A DNA stretch of 27,520 bases from JALZUE01 sp051251725 (lineage in GTDB: Bacteria; Pseudomonadota; Gammaproteobacteria; Enterobacterales; Alteromonadaceae), in the NCBI GenBank assembly GCA_051251725.1, contig JBPOFN010000051.1, positions 1-27,520 of the forward strand, in the 5' to 3' direction. Below the pieces are notes generated by a model. The model did no database searches. It was not told where the DNA came from and saw only the letters and a program-made list of their open reading frames with translations. The translations under genes were made by a program, and so were the position numbers. Below are positions 15,146-23,772 of this stretch, in pieces; position 1 is the stretch's first letter; each line of letters begins with the position of its first letter.

Positions 15146-16693
15146 CTACTCATTTTCAGTATTTAGAATAGACTCTGCTATAGCCTTATCTAATATGTCA
15201 CCTGCATTCTGAACTCTTTTTAACCAAAAGTTCATTTCATCGTTTGAAAGTGCCTTAGCTGCCCATATGATTGCTCGTCTATCCCAAGGCGAATTATTTG
15301 ACCAAGTTTCCTTTTGCTCTCTAACCCAATCATTATATCCTTTGTTTCGAGCAAGTAATGCATAAGGTCTTTGACCTAAATTAGATTTAAATTGTTCGCA
15401 TAAACCTGCTATATCTCGCTCCATAGGATCGATCATTTTATTTTGAAGAACATCAAGTAACCAACTTTGAACAAAGGGAAGAAAACCATAATCTGTTTGT
15501 AAACAACCATCTTTAAATTTTGCACCCACACCCCCTGCAAACCTCTGATTAGTTGTAGCATTTATATAGTGAGACACTTCCCTCATAACAGGTGCAAGTT
15601 TATCCATGTTATCAAGTACCGCTTCACGTAAAACACCAGTTCTTAGTGTTGTAGCGCGTCTTAATATATATTTAGCTGTACCTAAGTGAATTGGTATTAA
15701 CTCAAGGCATGCTTCAAATAACTCTACTAAATTGTCACGAATAACGGCATCAATATCAGGAGCATCAGCTTCATCATGATCTTGGTATTGGTTAAAAAAC
15801 TCTTGAAGTGCTTCCAGCTTTTCTTCCTGGGTTTTATTTTCAAGTTCTTCCGGATCTATCAACTCTTCTTCAATAAAGTCACTCACGTTATATATTTGAG
15901 TTTTGTGTGATTGAAGTGTCAGTCGGTGCGCCGTATAAAGATATTCAGTTAAGTCATGTAATGCTCGATGAGCCTGCTCCAAATCCTTACAGAAAATGCG
16001 AAAGTCATCTACGTACCTTGTATGCACATAACCTTTTCTTAATAAGAAATTATCGACATCACTAAGGCAAACCTCAGAGAAAATAACAGATGCACTAGGG
16101 CCTATCGGGATCCCTCTAGATTGTCCTCTAGTAAAATTCATCAATAAGTTTTCAATGTTTTTAGCTCTATCTCTATCAATTCCCGATAATTCAAGCGCAT
16201 TTCTAACACGGTGATGTCCAATTTGATTATAAAAGTCAGCAATATCTGCTGTTAAAATAAGATCGAAATTTCCATTTTGTGCTAGTTCTTGGGATTTTGT
16301 ATGAAAGTCATCCCACCCATTGTTATTTCTAAATAATTCGCCTCTAGCACCAAGTTCGACCCTGTACGAGCAAGCAACTTTATTTTCTATTGGTGTTCTA
16401 AAATTCTCTACCAATTCAGCAGCCTCATAAGCTAGTGCTGTATAGACAATAGTGTCAACAGGGTCTAGTTGTATTGCTACGCGATACCCATTATTTTGTT
16501 TCGGTATTAACATTCGCCGGAATGGGCGACCTTCATAAGTAGCAATGTCAATTGAAGATATTTCGGCTTTTAAATTAGGCCAACTGTGCTTTATAGCTTC
16601 ATATTCAAAAGGAATAGGAAAAATATCAGTATCTCCATACCTTCTGATATGTGTTATTGCCCAATCTATTGATTCTTGCTTGAGATGATCCAC
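15146..16693 (-). CDS. Reverse transcriptase, defence-type (UG/Abi-like), in integron cassette
   Basis: A 515-aa protein. The start is GTG 16693 with GGAG 6 bases upstream. RT motifs are clear: LILTADIADFYNQIGH with D150 (motif A), RGIPIGPSAS ~193-202 (motif B) and RYVDDF with D229/D230 (motif C). The region from ~280 to 515 is helical with an acidic linker, resembling the helical-repeat C-termini of UG/Abi reverse transcriptases rather than the maturase and endonuclease domains of group II introns. The cassette leader is only ~20 bases, so no retron-type ncRNA fits upstream inside the cassette. It is the first cassette of the array. A phage-defence role is inferred; the exact group is unknown. 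Confidence 0.88.
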   Translation of the reverse strand: MDHLKQESIDWAITHIRRYGDTDIFPIPFEYEAIKHSWPNLKAEISSIDIATYEGRPFRRMLIPKQNNGYRVAIQLDPVDTIVYTALAYEAAELVENFRTPIENKVACSYRVELGARGELFRNNNGWDDFHTKSQELAQNGNFDLILTADIADFYNQIGHHRVRNALELSGIDRDRAKNIENLLMNFTRGQSRGIPIGPSASVIFSEVCLSDVDNFLLRKGYVHTRYVDDFRIFCKDLEQAHRALHDLTEYLYTAHRLTLQSHKTQIYNVSDFIEEELIDPEELENKTQEEKLEALQEFFNQYQDHDEADAPDIDAVIRDNLVELFEACLELIPIHLGTAKYILRRATTLRTGVLREAVLDNMDKLAPVMREVSHYINATTNQRFAGGVGAKFKDGCLQTDYGFLPFVQSWLLDVLQNKMIDPMERDIAGLCEQFKSNLGQRPYALLARNKGYNDWVREQKETWSNNSPWDRRAIIWAAKALSNDEMNFWLKRVQNAGDILDKAIAESILNTENE

Positions 16694-16706
16694 TGAAACT
16701 CCATTT

Positions 16707-16717
16707 GAACTTCTAAC
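16707..16717 (-). other. Upstream boundary of the RT cassette (R'-like half site)
   Basis: On the minus strand gttagaagttc begins the RT cassette. It matches the G-TTAGAA recombination point and the outside of the RT attC in inverted orientation. The sequence beyond it (aagctg, then a palindrome) does not form an attC. This may be the remaining edge of an attI or of a disrupted attC. Confidence 0.6.
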
Positions 16718-16728
16718 AGCTTATTATG

Positions 16729-16955
16729 GAGACTTCTCAGTAATGTCCGCCTCATAATATTTATTGGATTTTCATTAATATCCCATAATTTCAAGGCTTT
16801 ATAAACTAAAAATTTACTAAGGTTGTCAGAACTTGGATATTACTGAGAAGTCTCAGTAATATCCAATCTAGAAACCAATGTTATTATTATAAATATCAAT
16901 GGATTATAGTTTTGATAGAGAGTTTTTTAGTTATTACTAAGACTTCTCAGTAATA
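16729..16955. repeat. Three related palindromes upstream of the RT cassette
   Basis: The best copy (16835-16864) has 14-base arms ggatattactgaga and tctcagtaatatcc around AG. A second copy (16932-16955) has arms tattactaaga and tctcagtaata around CT, with one mismatch. A third copy has one good arm, tctcagtaatgtcc (16735-16748). Centres are 116 and 94 bp apart. Read as inverted repeats, 16729-16748 and 16835-16854 bound a 126-bp MITE-like unit with 20-bp ends differing at one base. They could instead be operator sites. The rest of the gap 16694-17202 shows no gene. Confidence 0.65.
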
Positions 16956-17202
16956 CGTCATGGAAAAATTCATTAGAAAATATATCGTAAATCTTTTGAA
17001 GCTAGTTTCCGCTGTGCGCACAAAGTGATCGTTAATAATTTAAGAATGACTGGCGGCAATGGTCGCTTTTGTGACTGTGAATCTTAAAAACTCAGTGTTA
17101 GTTTAAAATGGAATTAATTAACATAATTTTTGCTAGTGACTCCATAAGTATTAGCTTTTTCATTTTTCGACAAAACTTCCATAATTTGTATTAAATAGTA
17201 TA

Positions 17203-17218
17203 CTGTCTATATATACAG
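17203..17218 (+). promoter_or_regulatory. LexA (SOS) box upstream of umuDC
   Basis: ctgtctatatatacag fits the gammaproteobacterial LexA operator CTGT-N8-ACAG exactly. It ends 18 bases before the GTG start of umuD, so it probably covers the promoter and puts umuDC under DNA-damage control. Confidence 0.9.
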
Positions 17219-17236
17219 CTCTTGTTTGGTGTCTTC

Positions 17237-17650
17237 GTGAAAGTTATTCCTATTTATATTGAAGCCGGAATTTCGGGGTTTGAATCACCTGCGGCTGAAT
17301 ACAAAGAGTTAGGCTTATCGCTCGATCAGCTGTTAATCACTAAACCTGATGCGACCTTTATCGGTATTGCTAAAGGCCAATCAATGGTCGATGTTGGAAT
17401 TTTTGATGGTGACTTACTCATTATCAATCGAGCGGAGCAGGTAAAAGATGGTGACGTTGTCGTTGCCAGCTTTAACGGCTGTTTTACTTGTAAGCTAATA
17501 GATACCAAACGCGCTCAACTTATTTCGGCTTTTAAAACGCATAAAACCGTAAATATTACCGATGGTGATGACTTTCAAATAGAAGGCGTGGTTACGCGAT
17601 CTATTCGTTTACATCGACAAGCGAGTGAGTTAATTGCATGTATGCGCTAG
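17237..17650 (+). CDS. umuD: UmuD/RumA-type S24 peptidase, translesion polymerase subunit
   Basis: The start is set at GTG 17237 (KVIPIYIEAGISGFESPA follows), the usual UmuD N-terminus. A TTG at 17222 is in frame but adds unlike residues. The protein is 137 aa. The self-cleavage site is A10-G11, as in the RumA and MucA variants. The catalytic dyad is S49 in GQSM and K86 in FTCKL. RecA-stimulated cleavage gives UmuD', which joins UmuC to form polymerase V. The start of umuC overlaps the end of this gene by 13 bases, indicating coupled translation. Expression is controlled by the LexA box just upstream. Confidence 0.92.
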   Translation: MKVIPIYIEAGISGFESPAAEYKELGLSLDQLLITKPDATFIGIAKGQSMVDVGIFDGDLLIINRAEQVKDGDVVVASFNGCFTCKLIDTKRAQLISAFKTHKTVNITDGDDFQIEGVVTRSIRLHRQASELIACMR

Positions 17651-18894
17651 TTGATGCCGTTTCTTATTATGCCTCGGCTGAAAAGGTTTTTGACCCATCA
17701 ATTAGAAATAAACCTGTGGTTGTTTTAACCAATAATGACGGATGTGTTTGTGCCGTTTGCCCAATTGCCAAGCAGCTCGGCATTCCCAAATTTAAACCTT
17801 ACTTTCAAATTAAATATTTTTTAGATAAACACCATGTCGTTGTTCGTTCATCAAACTATGAATTGTATGCTGATTTAAGCGATAGAATGATGAACGTTAT
17901 TGGCCGTTTTTGTGATAACCAATATGTTTACTCGATAGATGAATCATTTCTTTATTTTGAAAACTATCATTCAATAATTAGTGACTGGCACAGCTACGGG
18001 CATAAAATTGTTGATACTGTTTGGCAAGAAACGCGTCTTCCTGTCGGTGTTGGCTTTGGGCCAACCGCAACGCTTGCTAAAGCGGCGAATCATGCGGCTA
18101 AAAAATTATCGGGTTTTAATGGTGTTGCGGTCATTGATAGCGAGAAATCAAGACAAGAAATTCTTACACGTATGTCGGTAACTGATGTCTGGGGGATAGG
18201 TAACAGGCTAGGTAAAAAACTGAATTTACTCGGCGTTGAAAACGCTTGGCAGTTAGCCAGTCAAAACCCTAAGGTAATGCGTGGTCAATTTGGTGTCGTG
18301 GTTGAACGTACCGTAAATGAGCTAAACGGCATTAGTGCGTTATCTTGGGATGATGTTAAGCAGCCCAAAAAAGAAATATTTTCAACCCGTAGTTTTGGTA
18401 AGCGTATTACTGATATTGACTCATTAAGGGCAGCGCTAGTTACCCATAGCAGTATTGTTGCTCGAAAACTAAGAAAACAAACATCGTTAGTTAAACGCTT
18501 ATTAATATTTGCTGCCAGTTCACCTCACGATGATAATTACGTTAAACGTTCATTTATTTACACCTTTCCATTAGGGACAGACAATTCATTAACCATGGCA
18601 AATGCCGTTTCAAGTATGGTGCCGCACCTTTATCAAGCAGGTGTTCAGTATTACCGTTGTGGTGTTGGCGCCATTGAATTACACGACCAAGCTTTTACCC
18701 AGTACGATTTGTTTTTAACACAAAAAGAATCACCCAAACTAATGACAACACTCGATAACATAAACCATCGTTATGGCGCTGATACGTTAAAAATAGCAAC
18801 CGAAGGTAAAGCGGAAAAATGGCAGATGAGAAGGGCATTCTTATCACCAAGTTATACAAGTAAGTGGAAAGATATACCCCAAATTATTTGTTAA
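17638..18894 (+). CDS. umuC: UmuC, catalytic subunit of error-prone DNA polymerase V
   Basis: A 418-aa protein, the family's usual length. The Y-family palm shows LVDAVSYYAS with D6 and the aromatic steric-gate region, and VYSIDESFL with D101/E102, the metal-binding pair. GDG-type helices follow (RMSVTDVWGIGNRLGKKL). Near residue 355, QYDLF fits the QLxLF beta-clamp-binding motif. It performs mutagenic lesion bypass with UmuD'. Mobile-element umuDC pairs (RumAB in SXT/R391) are common and raise mutation rates after damage. The gene overlaps by 4 bases with a convergent small gene. Confidence 0.95.
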   Translation: MYALVDAVSYYASAEKVFDPSIRNKPVVVLTNNDGCVCAVCPIAKQLGIPKFKPYFQIKYFLDKHHVVVRSSNYELYADLSDRMMNVIGRFCDNQYVYSIDESFLYFENYHSIISDWHSYGHKIVDTVWQETRLPVGVGFGPTATLAKAANHAAKKLSGFNGVAVIDSEKSRQEILTRMSVTDVWGIGNRLGKKLNLLGVENAWQLASQNPKVMRGQFGVVVERTVNELNGISALSWDDVKQPKKEIFSTRSFGKRITDIDSLRAALVTHSSIVARKLRKQTSLVKRLLIFAASSPHDDNYVKRSFIYTFPLGTDNSLTMANAVSSMVPHLYQAGVQYYRCGVGAIELHDQAFTQYDLFLTQKESPKLMTTLDNINHRYGADTLKIATEGKAEKWQMRRAFLSPSYTSKWKDIPQIIC

Positions 18895-19277
18895 TGTATT
18901 TTTACAAGCTTTAAGATTATATCAAAATCCATTTGAGACTTTTTGGGCTCTTCAATTTTATAATTTCCTTCTAGGAGCCCCATATTTTTAAAATTTTTAT
19001 TCTGAACTTTAAAGTCATTTGAACCTACGTGACCATTTTTACTTAACCTCAATGAAAAATCCGACTTTTTAGCGATAATACCAATTTCATTTTTTTCTTT
19101 ATCGAAATGAAATTCAGCATAATCACCAACAAGTAAACCAACGCCCATTTTATCAATCAAATCAACACCTGATTTATGAAAGCGAAGAATAGCTTCGTTT
19201 CTTTTGGAAATACTAAAACTAACATCTCTTTTTATTAGGGGCGTGTGTTTATATGGTGGAATAATTACAAAAGCCAT
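18891..19277 (-). CDS. Hypothetical protein, 128 aa
   Basis: The ATG at 19277 is preceded by AGAGAAAG. The 3' end overlaps that of umuC by 4 bases (convergent). The protein is basic and strand-rich (VSFSISKRNEAILRF, YAEFHFDKEKNEIGIIAKK) with no signal peptide or membrane segment. I do not recognise the family. It lies between umuDC and the TIR gene. Confidence 0.6.
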   Translation of the reverse strand: MAFVIIPPYKHTPLIKRDVSFSISKRNEAILRFHKSGVDLIDKMGVGLLVGDYAEFHFDKEKNEIGIIAKKSDFSLRLSKNGHVGSNDFKVQNKNFKNMGLLEGNYKIEEPKKSQMDFDIILKLVKIH

Positions 19278-19914
19278 AATCTTTCTCTTAAATTAATTGA
19301 TAAATAAATAATAGCTATACATTTAAATAGATCAATATTTATATAAATAACAAAAGGTTAAACTCGAAACGCGTACGGCAATATGTTTTGTGTTATTACC
19401 CAAACATGATTTACATCTTTGATTTTTCTGATTAAAGAAAACTTATTATTTAATTACCTAGATCAATAAACCGTGCATTTCCGTTCGCGCACACGGTTTT
19501 GTTTTGTTTCGTGCGTTTAAACTCCCGTATTTATGAGGCTTAAGTGAAAATACCTTCTTACAGAAATCGGGACATAGCTGCGCGAAACTCTGCATTTTCA
19601 TACTAAGAATATCTTAATTACAGATCGGGTAAATTGTTCGCAATACCTAAATATCATCAAAACTTGTTAAAAATCATGTAACTATTAGTTCAAGGATAAC
19701 TAATTTTGTTTACAGCCCTTTATAAGTATGTAAGTTTAATGATTTTAGAGTTATTTAATCTAGTTTATATCTAGGTTTTGATATATTGCGTTCATAAAAA
19801 AGTTAATGTTTATATGTATCTTGCCGCATCAATTAATAGGTAAGATTTATTAACTATGGCAAGCTTATTACTTTTAAATAAAATTGAACCGAATTAAACA
19901 AGGAAAACATAGTT
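19278..19914. other. 637-bp gap upstream of the TIR-STAND gene
   Basis: No gene of convincing length was found. It contains a terminator-like hairpin at 19468-19507 and otherwise very AT-rich sequence. The last bases (caaggaaaacatagttATG) supply the ribosome-binding site of the TIR gene. It may be a junction between accessory segments. Confidence 0.6.
19468..19507 (+). terminator. Terminator-like hairpin
   Basis: The arms aaaccgtg (19468-19475) and cacggttt (19492-19499) enclose a 16-base loop. They are followed by the T-rich run tgttttgttt. It lies ~600 bases past umuC with no gene directly upstream on the plus strand, so what it ends is unclear. Confidence 0.45.
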
Positions 19915-22464
19915 ATGAGTAGAAAAGTGTTTATAAGTTATTCACATAAAGATGAAGCGTTTAGAGAAGAACTTGAAGAACATTTAACAATGCTCGGTAG
20001 GAAATCGATTATATCAGTATGGCATGACCGAAAAATTACAACTGGGGAAGAATGGAAAAAGAAAATTGATAATAATCTAGAAGCTGCCGACATAATAATA
20101 TTATTAGTTAGCTCAAGTTTTTTAGCCTCTGACTATTGTTACGATATAGAAATGAAAAGAGCTTTGCAAAAGGAAAGCGAAGGCTCCGCCACCATTGTTT
20201 CAATTATTCTTCGAAATTGTGATTGGGCTGATTGTGAGTTTTCAAAATTTCAAGCAGTTCCTAAAGATGCTGTACCTATTACTTTATGGGCTGATAGAGA
20301 TACTGCTTGGTTAGATGCGGTAAGAGGATTAAAAGATCACATATCAAAATTTTCACCTTCTGGGGCTATTGTTGAGGGTACAACAAATAGTGAGCTTCCC
20401 GCTGACCTAGTTACGATTACTGATTCAACTTTACACTGGTTAGATGATACTGAAGTAGTTTTAACACATAGAAAAGTCAACAACGTTATTTTGAGCGATA
20501 TCTTTGTAGTACCAGATATTGAGGTTCCGGACGAATCTAAAAAGGATAATATTAAGATAGTAAGTTCAAATAACCTTTTTAGGAAGCCTAATTTTTATTT
20601 AGTCTCTGGTGAAGAGCAGCAAGGTAAGACTTCTCTTCTAAAAAGGGGGTATAGGGATTTATTAAGGGCTGACTACCTGCCTATCTATCTTGATGGTAAA
20701 AATATCAATAAGTCTAATGTAGAAGATGTAATTAAACGGGAAATAAAAAATCAATATACGGGGTTATGTGCTGAGGATTATATTTTAGCCGATAATCGTG
20801 TTTTATTAATTGATAATATTGATGAAATTGTACTAAATCAGAAACACCGAAATATATTTTTATCAAACGCTAATGAGATTTTTGATTGGGTGATTATCAC
20901 TTGTCATAGTTCTTTTGCATATGTATCAGCTGAGTTTACTTCGTTAAATTCGTATCAAGATGTCACCCTTTTAGGTTTTGGTAATGTTAAACGTGAGGAA
21001 ATGTGTAAAAAGTGGGTTTCATTAGGGGTTGAGGAATCTATAGAAGAAAGTGATTTATATTCACAAAGTGATGAGCTTAAGGTGCAACTTGATACCGTTA
21101 TTAAAAAGAATATTGTCCCAGCCAAGCCTATTTATGTTCTTATGTTGCTTCAAATGTTTGAAGCATATGCAAAACAAAACATTGATATGACATCACATGG
21201 GCATTGTTATCAGCAGTTGATTTATCAATCATTTGAAAAAGCAGGTATTAGCGGTAAAGAGTACGAGCTGTATTTAAATGTATTAACTGAACTTGCATGG
21301 GCTATTTTTACGCAAGAAAAGGGGCTCAATAGCCATTATTTAGATGTATTCTTTAAAGATTATGGTAAAAAATATCTTTCAGTTAATAGCTCTGATGTAC
21401 TTGAAAAGCTAATTGACAATGCTATTCTTCAAGAAAAAGGTGTATTTACGGATTTTAAATATCCGTATATTTACTATTTCTTTGTAGGAAAGAAAATTGC
21501 TGAAAGTTACTCATTATCAAAGGATGTAGAGAGTAAGGTTCAGAACTTATTTGATAATCTTCATAGGGAAGATTATGCAAATATTTTAATTTTTATTACT
21601 CATCATACAAAAGATCTTTGGCTGATTAGAAAAATTGAAACAGTTCTCGCAGAGTTATTTCGCGAACAAGAACAAGCTAGTTTAACGAAAAAGCAACTTT
21701 CTTTTATGCAGGATTTCATCAAATTGATTCCTAAATTGATTATGGAGCAACGTGAAATTCAAAAAGAAAGGCACGACCACAATACTAGATTGGATGAAAT
21801 AGAGCGTAATAATGATGATGAATTTGGCGAAGCTAATGACCTTTTGGCTAAGATAAACAAGACATTCAAAGGGGTTGAAATTGCGGGACAGATAATTAGA
21901 AACAGGCATGCTACTATGACTCGGGATGAGTTGTATTTACTTGCGGACAGTGGTATTTCAGCAGGACTAAGGTTTCTCAATTATTTTATTAAATTATCTG
22001 ATACTGCTAAGAATGAAATTATAAAAATAATTTCATTGCAGCTACTAGAGCACCCCAATTTACCCAATACAGATATTGAATCAAACGCACAAGGTGCTTA
22101 TTTACAACTAACATATGGTGTGATCAATGCCTTAGTTAAGAAGATATCATCAGCGATTGGAAGTTCGGAAGCTGCGGAGATATATCAAGCACTTGAAGAG
22201 CAAACTCAAACGCCTGCACATACATTGATTAAGCAATCTATAGAACTACAATTTAAACGAAGGGTGGATATTAAATCTATCGAAAAAACAGTTGCGAAAC
22301 TATACGACAATCCTGTTTGTGTCCGCATAATTAAAGAAATGGTTGTGCAGCATGTCTACATGTTCCCTGTTGAATATAAAATAAAACAACAATTAGCTGA
22401 GTTGCTAGATATATCTGTTCAAGGTCAACGAATATTAGATAAACAAGCAAAGGGTAAAGGATAA
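19915..22464 (+). CDS. TIR-STAND NTPase, anti-phage defence effector candidate
   Basis: An 849-aa protein with an AAGGA site upstream. Residues 1-148 form a TIR domain: RKVFISYSHKDEAFREEL, ITTGEEWKKKI, then CYDIEMKRAL with E79 at the position of the catalytic Glu of NADase TIRs. A linker (~165-205, WLDDTEVVLTHRK and LSDIFVVPDI) resembles segments ahead of other STAND NTPases. The NTPase has Walker A GEEQQGKTS (232-240) and Walker B RVLLIDNIDE (295-304). The C-terminal half (~380-849) is helical, probably the sensor. By analogy, phage sensing would trigger oligomerisation and NAD+ depletion. Nothing adjacent is required. A terminator-like hairpin follows. Confidence 0.88.
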   Translation: MSRKVFISYSHKDEAFREELEEHLTMLGRKSIISVWHDRKITTGEEWKKKIDNNLEAADIIILLVSSSFLASDYCYDIEMKRALQKESEGSATIVSIILRNCDWADCEFSKFQAVPKDAVPITLWADRDTAWLDAVRGLKDHISKFSPSGAIVEGTTNSELPADLVTITDSTLHWLDDTEVVLTHRKVNNVILSDIFVVPDIEVPDESKKDNIKIVSSNNLFRKPNFYLVSGEEQQGKTSLLKRGYRDLLRADYLPIYLDGKNINKSNVEDVIKREIKNQYTGLCAEDYILADNRVLLIDNIDEIVLNQKHRNIFLSNANEIFDWVIITCHSSFAYVSAEFTSLNSYQDVTLLGFGNVKREEMCKKWVSLGVEESIEESDLYSQSDELKVQLDTVIKKNIVPAKPIYVLMLLQMFEAYAKQNIDMTSHGHCYQQLIYQSFEKAGISGKEYELYLNVLTELAWAIFTQEKGLNSHYLDVFFKDYGKKYLSVNSSDVLEKLIDNAILQEKGVFTDFKYPYIYYFFVGKKIAESYSLSKDVESKVQNLFDNLHREDYANILIFITHHTKDLWLIRKIETVLAELFREQEQASLTKKQLSFMQDFIKLIPKLIMEQREIQKERHDHNTRLDEIERNNDDEFGEANDLLAKINKTFKGVEIAGQIIRNRHATMTRDELYLLADSGISAGLRFLNYFIKLSDTAKNEIIKIISLQLLEHPNLPNTDIESNAQGAYLQLTYGVINALVKKISSAIGSSEAAEIYQALEEQTQTPAHTLIKQSIELQFKRRVDIKSIEKTVAKLYDNPVCVRIIKEMVVQHVYMFPVEYKIKQQLAELLDISVQGQRILDKQAKGKG

Positions 22465-22478
22465 CTCTCAGCTCATGT

Positions 22479-22508
22479 TGAGCACTGAGGCTAAAACAGC
22501 AGTGCTCA
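22479..22508. terminator. Hairpin between the convergent TIR and integrase genes
   Basis: The 9-bp arms tgagcactg (22479-22487) and cagtgctca (22500-22508) enclose a 12-base loop between the two convergent genes. There is no long T-tract on the plus strand. It probably works as a bidirectional terminator. Confidence 0.55.
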
Positions 22509-22513
22509 AATAT

Positions 22514-23716
22514 TTAGTTAAGAATAGATTTTATTGCTAAACCACGCTCCATCAACCAATCACACCAATCATTCAGTGCATCCCGACAGTTTTGCATCGC
22601 AATGGTTTGAATGTACGTTTGGTCAAGTTTACTCAACGTATGGTTGAGTAAAAACTCACCTATCATATAGTCAACACCAGCCTCTAACCATGCGGAACGA
22701 GCGAATTTTCGTAAGTCGTGTGCAGACCATTGTTTATTTGCTAGTTTTGAAATAATCGAAGAGCCTTGGTTGGCACTTATATGTAACCGACTGTTCGATT
22801 TATGTGGAAAAAGATACGCGGAACGTTGAGTTTTATTTTGATGTTTTTTGTAGTTTTTCAGCCACGTCATAACAAAGTTAGTTAACGGTAAAGTATGCGG
22901 CTTTTTATTTTTGGTATTCGCTGCCGGTATACGCCATAGTTTTTCTTCAAAATCGAAATGTTCCCACTTAGCCGCTACCGTTTCTCCTATTCGGGTGGCA
23001 TGAACGATCAGTAAAACAAACAATGTTTGATTCGTGTCACGTTCATTTTTTAATGTTTTTAAGCGTGACAGTAACGCTTTGTGCGTGAGTCTTGTCGCCT
23101 TAACTTTTGGTCGTTGATGTGTGAATTCAGCTAATGAGCAATTTAACAATGGGTTATAGCGAATTAGCTGAACTTTGGTGGCGCGTTTAAAAGCGGCATT
23201 TAATACCGCTAATATATTCTCTAAGGTTGAAAGCGCTAAAACTTTTTGTAGCGGTTGATAAAGCAACCGCTCGATAAGTGGTAAGCAAACTTCATCAATA
23301 GAAGTTTTACCGAGCAAAGGTAATAAATGCCGTTGTATCGCAATAGTTTGGTTCTGTTTAGAGTGAGGCGATAATGCCTTATTTTCTTTTATCCGCTGTA
23401 GATACCAGCTCAAAAGCTCAGCAACATTAATAAATTCTAATTGTGAAGGAACCGCTGTTTTGTTTGCCGATTCACTCAATAATCTTTTTGCTTGTACCCG
23501 TGCAGAACTTGGCGAAAGAGCAGGGTAAACACCTAGTTTTATCCAATGGGTGTTTCCCAGTTTATTCAACACTAAATAGAAGGTTCCCAAATTTCGATTC
23601 GTTGAATGAAACCGAAAGTAGATCGGCAGCTTTGTATCTCGCAGTTGTTTAGTTAGTAAATCAGTATGATTTTCTTTTATTGAGGCATGACTAACCCCTA
23701 CGTGTTTTGTACGCAT
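22514..23716 (-). CDS. Second tyrosine recombinase (integrase of nested element)
   Basis: ATG 23716 (MRTKHVGVSHASIKE) is preferred over an in-frame TTG at 23731, giving 400 aa. The catalytic set in the ATG numbering is R242 (HATRIGE), H333 and R336 (AHDLRK), H359 (LLNH) and Y368 (QTYIQT). The N-terminal FYLVLNKLGNTHWIKLGVYPALS is of the arm-domain type. It is unrelated at close range to the first integrase and probably serves the module that runs to 25858. Its att sites could not be found by eye. Confidence 0.9.
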   Translation of the reverse strand: MRTKHVGVSHASIKENHTDLLTKQLRDTKLPIYFRFHSTNRNLGTFYLVLNKLGNTHWIKLGVYPALSPSSARVQAKRLLSESANKTAVPSQLEFINVAELLSWYLQRIKENKALSPHSKQNQTIAIQRHLLPLLGKTSIDEVCLPLIERLLYQPLQKVLALSTLENILAVLNAAFKRATKVQLIRYNPLLNCSLAEFTHQRPKVKATRLTHKALLSRLKTLKNERDTNQTLFVLLIVHATRIGETVAAKWEHFDFEEKLWRIPAANTKNKKPHTLPLTNFVMTWLKNYKKHQNKTQRSAYLFPHKSNSRLHISANQGSSIISKLANKQWSAHDLRKFARSAWLEAGVDYMIGEFLLNHTLSKLDQTYIQTIAMQNCRDALNDWCDWLMERGLAIKSILN

Positions 23717-23772
23717 AACATGAATTCTCAAAGATTTAAAAGTAAATGAAAAGGTGAGTGGTAAACCCGCTA

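Noticed and set aside
16735..16960. Retron msr-msd or DRT-type ncRNA upstream of the RT
   Set aside because: The palindromes lie beyond the RT cassette boundary (16707-16717) and look like transposon ends or operators; kept only as a repeat finding.
16707..17236. attI site or integron integrase gene
   Set aside because: No frame with integrase motifs exists here; the next gene is umuD. Only a half-site edge can be seen.
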